Of a DNA stretch of 64,000 nt, positions 57,660-64,000 are shown piece after piece; positions within the stretch are counted from its first letter, which is position 1, and every line of letters begins with the position of its first letter. This stretch comes from Stenotrophomonas maltophilia (GTDB lineage: Bacteria; Pseudomonadota; Gammaproteobacteria; Xanthomonadales; Xanthomonadaceae). The notes under the pieces are model-generated. The model saw only the letters and a list, made by a program, of their open reading frames with translations. It was not told the origin of the DNA and searched no databases. The stretch spans positions 1 to 64,000 of the forward strand of contig NZ_CP090423.1 of NCBI RefSeq assembly GCF_023518235.1, written 5' to 3'. Both the position numbers and the translations under genes were made by a program.

Positions 57660-59570
57660 TCAGCTTGCCGCGCTGAGCGGCGGCGTACCCGAGGCCAGCT
57701 GCGGCCAGCGCTTGAGCACCGCGGCGCGAATGCCCGCGGCATCGATGCCGGCTTCTGCCAGCAGGTCTTCGCGGCTGGCATGGTGCTGGTAGCTGTCGGG
57801 CAGGCCCAGATGCAGGATCGGGCGCAGCACGCCTTCAGCATTGAGCAGTTCGCCGACGCCGGAACCGGCGCCACCGGCGACCACGTTGTCTTCGATCGTC
57901 ACCAGACCGTCGTGCTGGGCGGCCATGGCCAGCACCAGTTCGCGGTCCAGTGGCTTGATGAAACGCATGTTGACCACGCTCAGGCCCAGTTCGCGGCCGA
58001 CCTGTTCGGCTGCGGCCACGGTGCTGCCAAAGGCAAGCAGGGCGATGCGGCTGCCCTGCAGACGCAGCTCGCCCTTGCCGATCGGCAGGGTGGACAGGTC
58101 GCTGCCGGCATCCACCCCGGTGCCACTGCCGCGCGGGTAGCGCACCGCCGCCGGGCCCGGGTGCTGAAGGCCGGTGCTGAGCATCTGCCGGCATTCGGCT
58201 TCATTGGACGGTGCCATCACCACCAGGTTCGGCACGCAGCGCAGGAAGCTCAGGTCCAGGTTGCCGGCATGGGTCGCGCCGTCCGGGCCGACCACGCCGG
58301 CGCGGTCGATCGCGAACAGCACGTCCAGATCCTGGATCGCCACGTCGTGCACCAGCTGGTCGTAGGCGCGCTGCAGGAAGGTGGAGTAGATCGCCACCAC
58401 CGGCTTGCCGCCCTGGGTGGCCATGCCGGCGGCGAGGGTGACCGCATGCTGCTCGGCGATCGCCACGTCGAAATAGCGCTGCGGGTATTCCTTGCTGAAA
58501 CGCACCAGGCCGGAGCCTTCGCGCATCGCCGGGGTGATGCCGTACAGGCGCGGCTCGGCCGCAGCGGCATCGCACAGCCAGTCACTGAATACATCGGTAT
58601 AGGTCGGCTTCTTGGCGCCGGCCTTGGCCACCAGGCCCTTGTCCGGATCGAACGGACCCACGGCGTGGTAGCCGATCTGGTCGCCCTCGGCCGGCTCGTA
58701 GCCCTTGCCCTTGGTGGTCATCACGTGCAGCAGCTTGGGTCCCTTGGAGGCGCGCAGCGTCTTCAGCGTGGACAGCAGGGCGGGCATGTCGTGGCCATCG
58801 ATCGGGCCGGTGTAATGGAAGCCCATTTCCTCGAACATCGTGGACGGCACGAACATGCCCTTCCAGTGTTCTTCCCAGCGCTTGACGAAGCGCGCGGGGT
58901 TGTTCTTCTTGTCGCCGAGGATCTTCTTTCCGCCTTCGCGCAACGCGTTGAGCGTGCGGCTGCCGGTGGCGCGGCCGAGCATCTTGGTCAGTCCGCCAAC
59001 CGCCTCGGAGATCGACATGTTGTTGTCGTTGAGGATCACCAGCAGGTTCGGCTCCGGCTCCATGCCACCGGCATGCATCAGCGCTTCGAAGGCCATGCCG
59101 GCGGTCATCGCGCCGTCGCCGATCACCGCCACCACCTTGCGATCGTCGCCTTCGGACTGGCGGGCAATGGCCATGCCGAGCGCCGCCGAGATCGAGGTCG
59201 AGGAGTGGCCGACGCCGAAGGTGTCGTATTCGCTCTCTTCGCGCTTCGGGAATGGCGCGACGCCGTCCTTCTGCTTGACGGTGTGGATCTCGTCGCGGCG
59301 GCCGGTCAGGATCTTGTGCGGATAGGTCTGGTGGCCGACGTCCCAGACCAGCTGGTCATGCGGGGTCTGGTACAGGTAGTGCAGGGCCACGGTGAGTTCG
59401 ATCACGCCCAGGCCGGCGGCGAAGTGGCCACCGCTCTTGCCCACCGATTCGATGAGGTAGGCGCGCAGTTCGTCAGCGACCGCCCTCATTTCGGATTCGT
59501 CGAACGTGCGCAGGTCATCCGGGGTCTGGATGCGCGCGAGGCGGGGATAGCGGGCAGAGTCGATCATCAT
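57660..59570 (-). CDS. dxs: 1-deoxy-D-xylulose-5-phosphate synthase
   Basis: 636 residues. First enzyme of the MEP isoprenoid pathway, thiamine-diphosphate-dependent. [16 protein letters not shown] holds the catalytic histidine region, [13 protein letters not shown] the ThDP-binding motif, and the C-terminal transketolase domain is intact ([20 protein letters not shown]). Start is one of two adjacent ATGs (59570 or 59567). Confidence 0.97.
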   Translation of the reverse strand: MMIDSARYPRLARIQTPDDLRTFDESEMRAVADELRAYLIESVGKSGGHFAAGLGVIELTVALHYLYQTPHDQLVWDVGHQTYPHKILTGRRDEIHTVKQKDGVAPFPKREESEYDTFGVGHSSTSISAALGMAIARQSEGDDRKVVAVIGDGAMTAGMAFEALMHAGGMEPEPNLLVILNDNNMSISEAVGGLTKMLGRATGSRTLNALREGGKKILGDKKNNPARFVKRWEEHWKGMFVPSTMFEEMGFHYTGPIDGHDMPALLSTLKTLRASKGPKLLHVMTTKGKGYEPAEGDQIGYHAVGPFDPDKGLVAKAGAKKPTYTDVFSDWLCDAAAAEPRLYGITPAMREGSGLVRFSKEYPQRYFDVAIAEQHAVTLAAGMATQGGKPVVAIYSTFLQRAYDQLVHDVAIQDLDVLFAIDRAGVVGPDGATHAGNLDLSFLRCVPNLVVMAPSNEAECRQMLSTGLQHPGPAAVRYPRGSGTGVDAGSDLSTLPIGKGELRLQGSRIALLAFGSTVAAAEQVGRELGLSVVNMRFIKPLDRELVLAMAAQHDGLVTIEDNVVAGGAGSGVGELLNAEGVLRPILHLGLPDSYQHHASREDLLAEAGIDAAGIRAAVLKRWPQLASGTPPLSAAS

Positions 59571-59672
59571 GTTCGCACTTGTTCTGAACGCCCATTTTCG
59601 CCCTCAAACGGGGGTGGGGCAAGCAAACGCCGCCGCCCGTGACAGGACGGTGAGGGTTGCATTTTCCGTCGT

Positions 59673-60338
59673 TCAGGTGCTGAGTTTTGAACGCTTCGGC
59701 AGTTGCGCCTTCAGGAAGGCCATCTGGTCGGCCAGGATATTGCGGTTGGACAGGATCAGATGCTCGATCCAGCTGGGCCGGTATGGCACGGCCAGCAGCG
59801 GCATGCCGGCCTGCTGCGGGGTGCGGTCGCTCTTGCGCGAGTTGCAGTGGAAGCAGGCGGTGACCACGTTTTCCCAGCAGTCCAGGCCGCCCTTGGACAG
59901 CGGCATGACGTGGTCGCGGGTGAGCGTGGGGCGATTGAACTGCTGGCCGCAGTACATGCACAGATGGGCGTCGCGGGCGAACAGGGCCGGATTGGTCAGG
60001 TTCGGCGTGGGGTCGATCGCGCGGGAGCGGGCGTGGCCGCGCGCGGCGATGATCGGGTGCAGGTCCAGCCCGCTCTGCAGGCCGCTGAAGCGGTTGGTGC
60101 CGCCGTGGATGTGCAGGCAGGGATCGCCGAGTGTCCAGGCCACCGCTTCACGGGCATAGAGGCAGGCCGCATCCTGCCAGGTGATCCAGTCCAGTACGCG
60201 TCCGTGGGCATCCAGCGAGAGCAGCCGGACGGAACCGGGTCGATGCAGCGTCGTGGCGTTGGGCGATGCTTCGGCGCCCGGAGCAGAAATCGGAGCTCCG
60301 GCTTCGATCAGACCCAAGCGTGTAGTGTCTGTCTCCAT
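59673..60338 (-). CDS. HNH endonuclease
   Basis: 221 residues. The HNH core is complete: LCMYCGQQFN (C127, C130), TRDHVMPLSKGG (H143), ENVVTACFHCN (N157, C162, C165). The N-terminal half (RVLDWITWQDAACLYAREAV) is typical of chromosomal HNH proteins of this type. Stand-alone, so its target is unknown; it may be a housekeeping-type or mobile nuclease. A large hairpin lies just upstream. Confidence 0.85.
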   Translation of the reverse strand: METDTTRLGLIEAGAPISAPGAEASPNATTLHRPGSVRLLSLDAHGRVLDWITWQDAACLYAREAVAWTLGDPCLHIHGGTNRFSGLQSGLDLHPIIAARGHARSRAIDPTPNLTNPALFARDAHLCMYCGQQFNRPTLTRDHVMPLSKGGLDCWENVVTACFHCNSRKSDRTPQQAGMPLLAVPYRPSWIEHLILSNRNILADQMAFLKAQLPKRSKLST

Positions 60339-60354
60339 CGGGAGAACAGCTTAT

Positions 60355-60416
60355 ACCTGAATGTTGACGATTTGTGTATCGCCGGTGGGCGATACGCAAA
60401 TCGTCAACATTCAGGT
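60355..60416. repeat. 29-bp inverted repeat with 4-base loop
   Basis: Arms 60355-60383 and 60388-60416 pair over 29 bp with a single mismatch that is a G-U in RNA. It lies just upstream of the HNH gene. It is unlike the shorter REPs nearby. The gap from here to 60733 (about 317 bp) contains no gene, only palindromes. Confidence 0.8.
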
Positions 60417-60503
60417 CCGCGCATTCCACCTATTCCCCGCGCCTGTCGGCGCGCCCCCTTCAACAAAAGGGGGCTTATCTCCAGAGGCATTTCGGTGGTT
60501 TCC

Positions 60504-60522
60504 ATCCACGCATGGCGTGGAT
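60504..60522. repeat. REP-like palindrome, copy 2
   Basis: ATCCACGCATGGCGTGGAT, identical to copy 1 at 57597-57615. Confidence 0.75.
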
Positions 60523-60549
60523 CTGCGCCATGCGCGGGGAACTGTCAGA

Positions 60550-60653
60550 GGCGGGGCGGTGTGGGTTGGCAGGACCGTTGGCGCCATCGATGGCGCCATC
60601 GAGCCCCCAAGAATGGGTTTACGGCGTGTCCTGCCAGCCCACACCGCCTCGCC
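60550..60653. repeat. Large interrupted palindrome with inner 18-bp palindrome
   Basis: Arms 60550-60575 and 60628-60653 match at 24 of 26 positions. The 52-base loop contains GGCGCCATCGATGGCGCC (60580-60597), a perfect palindrome. Intergenic, between the HNH gene and the end of the acyl-CoA dehydrogenase gene. Confidence 0.75.
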
Positions 60654-60685
60654 ATCCACCGGGATACAGCTGTTGCTATTGAGGT

Positions 60686-60708
60686 TGCCGGCCAGCGGCC
60701 GGCACTAC
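60686..60708 (-). repeat. SMAG-type REP element
   Basis: Reverse strand reads GTAG followed by TGCCGGCC and GGCCGGCA arms around GCT. GTAG-led palindromes of this kind are the known SMAG repeats of S. maltophilia. It lies 26 bp past the dehydrogenase stop. Confidence 0.8.
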
Positions 60709-60733
60709 CGCAGGTGCCGGGCGGCAGCCCGGC

Positions 60734-62524
60734 TCAGGCGCCGAAGCGTTCGTCGTCCATCGCCATCAGCGGGGCGGCGCCGGCCTGGATGGCGGCGGCG
60801 TGGCTGAGGGTGCGCGGCAGCACGCGGGCGAAGTAGAAGCGTGCGGTTTCGCGCTTGCCCTGGGCGAAGGCGGGGCCGTGTGCGCTGGCATCAGCGGCGG
60901 CCACGCTGCGTGCCCACCAGTAGGCCAGTACCACGTAGCCGGAATAGAACAGGTAGTCGTAGCTGGCCGCGCCCAGTTCGTCCGGGTTGCCGGCCGCGCG
61001 CTGCAGTACGTCCATCGTCAGCTTGCCCCATTCGGCGGCCTTTGCACGCAGCGGGCCGATGAACTCGGCCAGGGCCTCGTTGCCCTCGTGTTCCTTGGCG
61101 AAGGCTTCGATTTCGGCCAGCATCAGCTTCAGGCCGGCGCCCTGGCTGGAGGCGGTCTTGCGGCCGATCAGGTCCAGCGCCTGGATGCCGGTGGTGCCTT
61201 CATACAGCGTGGTGATGCGGGCGTCGCGCGCCAGCTGCTCCATGCCGTGTTCGCGGATGTAGCCGTGGCCACCGAAGCACTGCAGCGCGTTGTAGGTGTT
61301 CTCGATGCCCCATTCGGTCTGGCAGGCCTTGGAGATCGGGGTCAGGAAGCTCACCAGCGTGTCGGCGCGTTCGCGCTCGGCGGCGTCCTCGGCGTGGTGG
61401 GCGACGTCGATCAGGGTGGCCGCGTGCAGGGCCAGCAGGCGGCTGCCTTCGACCAGCGACTTCACCGTCAGCAGCATGCGCCGTACATCCGGGTGGACCA
61501 GGATCGGGTCGGCCGCCTTGTCCGGGAACTTGGCGCCGCTCAGGGCGCGCGACTGCAGGCGCTCACGGCTGTACGTCAGCGCGTTCTGGTAGGCGCGCTC
61601 GGACAGGCCGATGCCCTGCAGGCCGACGCCGAGGCGTGCGGTGTTCATCATGGTGAACATCGCCTGCAGGCCCTTGTGCGGCTGGCCGACGAGGTAGCCC
61701 TGCGCGCCGTCGAAGTTCATCACGCAGGTGACCGAGCCCTTGATGCCCATCTTGTGCTCGATCGAGCCGCAGCGCAGCGCATTGCGCTCGCCCACGTTGC
61801 CGTCGCGGTCGACCTTGAACTTGGGGGTGACGAACAGCGAGATGCCCTTGGCGCCCGGCGGCGCGTCGGGCAGCTTGGCCAGGACCAGGTGCACGATGTT
61901 GCCGGTCAGGTCGTGCTCGCCGGCGGTGATGAAGATCTTGGTGCCGGTGATCGAATAGCTGCCATCGGCGTTCGGTTCGGCCTTGGTCTTGAGCAGGCCC
62001 AGGTCGGTGCCGCAGTGCGGCTCGGTCAGGCACATGGTGCCGGTCCAGCGGCCTTCGATCAGCGGCTTCAGGAACGCCTCGTGCTGCCAGGCCTCGCCAT
62101 GCTGCTTCAGCGCTTCGATGGCGCCGTGCGAGAGCAGCGGAAAGTTGCCCCAGGCCAGGTTGGCGGCGTTGATCATTTCGTTGAGCGGCACGCCCAGGGT
62201 ATGCGGCAGGCCCTGGCCGCCCAGTTCCGGCGAAGCGGTCAGGCCGGTCCAGCCGCCGTCGACAAACTGGTCGTAGGCCTGCTTGAAGCCGGGCGGGGTG
62301 GTCACTTCACCGCTGGCCTGGTCGAGCACGCAGCCGATCTCGTCGCCAACGCTGTTGAGCGGGGCCAGCACGGTGGCGCTGAAGCGACCGGCCTCTTCCA
62401 GCACGGCATCGACCACGTCGGCGGTGGCGTCGGTGAAGCCCAGGCGGGCGAACAGGGGCTCGACCTTGAGCACGTCGTGCAGGGCGAAACGGAGATCGGA
62501 AAGCGGGGCGGTGTAGCTGCTCAT
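60734..62524 (-). CDS. Acyl-CoA dehydrogenase, long form with C-terminal extension
   Basis: 596 residues. FAD-dependent enzyme of beta-oxidation. TGTMCLTEPHCGTDLGLLKT and the C-terminal CFGGHGYIREHGMEQLARDA are family motifs, the latter with the FAD/oligomer contact; the region after ~480 is the extra C-terminal domain of the AcdA/DmdC-type group. Start at 62524. Substrate chain length unknown. Confidence 0.92.
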   Translation of the reverse strand: MSSYTAPLSDLRFALHDVLKVEPLFARLGFTDATADVVDAVLEEAGRFSATVLAPLNSVGDEIGCVLDQASGEVTTPPGFKQAYDQFVDGGWTGLTASPELGGQGLPHTLGVPLNEMINAANLAWGNFPLLSHGAIEALKQHGEAWQHEAFLKPLIEGRWTGTMCLTEPHCGTDLGLLKTKAEPNADGSYSITGTKIFITAGEHDLTGNIVHLVLAKLPDAPPGAKGISLFVTPKFKVDRDGNVGERNALRCGSIEHKMGIKGSVTCVMNFDGAQGYLVGQPHKGLQAMFTMMNTARLGVGLQGIGLSERAYQNALTYSRERLQSRALSGAKFPDKAADPILVHPDVRRMLLTVKSLVEGSRLLALHAATLIDVAHHAEDAAERERADTLVSFLTPISKACQTEWGIENTYNALQCFGGHGYIREHGMEQLARDARITTLYEGTTGIQALDLIGRKTASSQGAGLKLMLAEIEAFAKEHEGNEALAEFIGPLRAKAAEWGKLTMDVLQRAAGNPDELGAASYDYLFYSGYVVLAYWWARSVAAADASAHGPAFAQGKRETARFYFARVLPRTLSHAAAIQAGAAPLMAMDDERFGA

Positions 62525-62595
62525 CGGTACGTCTCGAATTGATCAGGGACAGGGGGAGCGGCGCGCGGCGCCGCAGCGGAAATCGGTAAGCGGAA

Positions 62596-63072
62596 TCAGC
62601 GCAGCACGCCGGGCAGGCCTGGCGCCTGGTTGAGCGTGCTGCGGCTGCTGATGTCGAAGCTGCGCTGCTTCTTTTCCTGCGGCGTGGCCGCCACCGAACC
62701 CTTCAGGCCATAGGCGAGGGTGCGGTTGCCGGCCAGTGCGTCGGCCACCACCAGGCGTGCGGCCGAGCTGGGCACCAGCTCGACATTGATGACGTCGGCG
62801 GAGGTGCCGCCGATGGAGATGGCCGGCCTGGCCTGCAGGGTGCCGGCCGCTGCGTCGCCAACGGTCAGCGCCAGCGAGACCTCATCGAAGGTCATCGGCA
62901 TCGAACTGTAGTTCTGCAGACGCAGCGCCACCGTCCAGTTGCCGTCGGCGCGTACGGTGAGCTGCTGCAGGCTGGCCGCCGGTTCGGACACACGCTTGAC
63001 GATGCCGTTGTTGCAGGCAACAAGGGCGAGGGTGCACAGGATGATCAAGGCGGTACGGACACGGTGGAGCAT
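62596..63072 (-). CDS. Putative LEA2-type lipoprotein
   Basis: 158 residues. Signal peptide with lipobox LVAC (MLHRVRTALIILCTLALVAC). The mature domain (TVRADGNWTVALRLQNYSSM, then MTFDEVSLALTVGDAAAGTL) resembles LEA2/WHy-like beta folds seen in outer-membrane lipoproteins. Function unknown. Confidence 0.75.
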   Translation of the reverse strand: MLHRVRTALIILCTLALVACNNGIVKRVSEPAASLQQLTVRADGNWTVALRLQNYSSMPMTFDEVSLALTVGDAAAGTLQARPAISIGGTSADVINVELVPSSAARLVVADALAGNRTLAYGLKGSVAATPQEKKQRSFDISSRSTLNQAPGLPGVLR

Positions 63073-63236
63073 GGGCGCAAGTCCTCTGAAGGGGGTGCGT
63101 TGGGTTAAGCATACTACGGCGTATGGTTGTGTGGATCGCCGCTGGCGACCTGTCGCAGAGGGTAGCGTGTGAAGATGGCGGCCGGGCGTGCGCGGCGCCG
63201 GATCAGGCACGCCGGATGCGCCGGTTGTGGCGCGGT

Positions 63237-63788
63237 TCAATCGGCCGGCGCGTCACGCAGCGGGGCCATGACCCGCAACGGGCCAAGGTCGTAGCCCATT
63301 GCCTCGGCCTTGGCCTTCAGCTGCTCGAACTGGGCCCGGTCCATCTCGGGCAGGCGCGAGAGGATCCACAGGTATCGGCGGCCGGGTTCGCCCACCAGGG
63401 CCCATTGGTAGTCCGGGTCCAGCGCCAGCACCCAGTAGTCGGCCCAGACCAGTGGCACCCAGCTCAACCAGTCCGGAACGAAGCGCACCTGCAACTGGCC
63501 GGCGTGCCCGGCGACCGGGCGGGCCACGCCCTCGGCCACCAGGCGCTGGCCATCGTCGGCGCGGCAGGCGTTGGTGACGGTAATGCGGCCATCGCGGCGC
63601 AATCCGTAATTGGCGGTGATCTCACCCGTGCAGCGCTTCTGGAACGACACCGGCAGGTGTGCGATCTCATGCCACTGGCCGGCGTAGCGATCGATGTCCA
63701 GGGTCTCGACCGCACGCACCGGCTCGGCAGCGATCACCGGTGAGGCGGCCAGCAGCAGGCAGGCGAGCAGGGTGGGGTGCAGGTGCAT
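63237..63788 (-). CDS. Bacterial lipocalin (Blc-like)
   Basis: 183 residues. Signal peptide (LLACLLLAASPVIA) then RYAGQWHEIAHLPVSFQKRC, with the GxW lipocalin motif; later GRRYLWILSRLPEMD is the second conserved block. Exported, soluble or periplasmic since there is no lipobox cysteine. Binds lipids in the envelope under stress in other species. Confidence 0.9.
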   Translation of the reverse strand: MHLHPTLLACLLLAASPVIAAEPVRAVETLDIDRYAGQWHEIAHLPVSFQKRCTGEITANYGLRRDGRITVTNACRADDGQRLVAEGVARPVAGHAGQLQVRFVPDWLSWVPLVWADYWVLALDPDYQWALVGEPGRRYLWILSRLPEMDRAQFEQLKAKAEAMGYDLGPLRVMAPLRDAPAD

Positions 63789-63901
63789 CGGCGGACTCCG
63801 GGCAGGAGTCTGGAGCGTAGGTGTCGCAGCCGGTGTCGGTGTAAATGTTTCGTCAAGCGGGGGCGCGCACCACTGCCATGCGTGGACGGCAAAGCGCAGA
63901 C

Positions 63902-63929
63902 AAAAAAAAGACCCGCATTTCTGCAGGTC
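63902..63929 (-). terminator. Rho-independent terminator of tRNA-Phe
   Basis: On the minus strand GACCTGC pairs with GCGGGTC (imperfect) followed by eight T. It sits right after the tRNA. Confidence 0.8.
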
Positions 63930-63937
63930 TTTGAAGA

Positions 63938-64000
63938 TGGTGGCCGAAGACGGAATCGAACCGCCGACACGGGGATTTTCAATCCCCTGCTCTACCAACT
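63938..64000 (-). tRNA. tRNA-Phe (anticodon GAA), 5' end beyond the window
   Basis: Minus strand shows the D-arm end (AGTTGGTAGAGC), anticodon stem GGGGA/TCCCC with loop TTGAAAA (GAA), T arm GGTTCGATTCC, acceptor half CTTCGGCC and encoded CCA. The first ~14 nt are missing. Confidence 0.95.

Noticed and set aside
57624..59642. Plus-strand frame of about 672 codons across dxs
   Set aside because: Shadow of dxs, rich in Gly/His/Val as antisense frames of GC-rich genes usually are.
60800..62542. Plus-strand frame of about 580 codons opposite the acyl-CoA dehydrogenase
   Set aside because: Antisense of a well-supported gene; no start signals.

Overview
The window looks like Stenotrophomonas (S. 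maltophilia group). It is GC-rich gammaproteobacterial DNA. The pheT-ihfA-MerR-tRNA-Pro order and GTAG-type palindromic REPs (SMAG-like) between host genes fit that genus. This is judged from gene content, not from a search.

Layout. 1-2919 is host: the 3' part of pheT, ihfA, a MerR-like gene and tRNA-Pro(GGG). 2920-44960 is an apparently complete temperate phage integrated into the 3' end of the tRNA; the last 48 bp of the tRNA are repeated exactly at 44913-44960. 44961-64000 is host again: a phosphatase-like gene, a GNAT enzyme, DUF3011 proteins, a racemase, an SMR exporter with its TetR regulator, a pilin/GTPase/roadblock/response-regulator cluster, dxs, an HNH nuclease, an acyl-CoA dehydrogenase, a lipoprotein, a lipocalin and a partial tRNA-Phe at the right edge.

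Prophage. The left arm (3.0-11.0 kb, minus strand) holds integrase, excisionase, many small early genes and a recombination set (Sak4-like ATPase, PD-(D/E)XK nuclease). The immunity region (11.0-12.7 kb) has a repressor, a Cro-like gene, two divergent promoters and five related 16-bp operators. The right arm has replication genes (initiator/loader, DnaB), NinB, Ref, a RuvC-like resolvase, terminase, portal, scaffold and capsid. A podovirus-like tail follows, with adaptor, nozzle and ejection proteins and no tape measure. Lysis genes are a lambda R-type endolysin, a holin and overlapping spanins. Tail-fibre genes include a putative SGNH esterase tailspike.

Most interesting. Two small genes look like inhibitors of nucleotide-signalling immunity: a Tad2-like (DUF2829) protein between portal and scaffold, and a Tad1-like (Acb2/Tad1 hairpin) protein in the lysis operon. 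Four cargo genes run against the late operon: one before the capsid gene and three between the ejection and lysis genes. In the host part, a small GTPase, two roadblock proteins, a stand-alone receiver and atypical pilins form a compact cluster.
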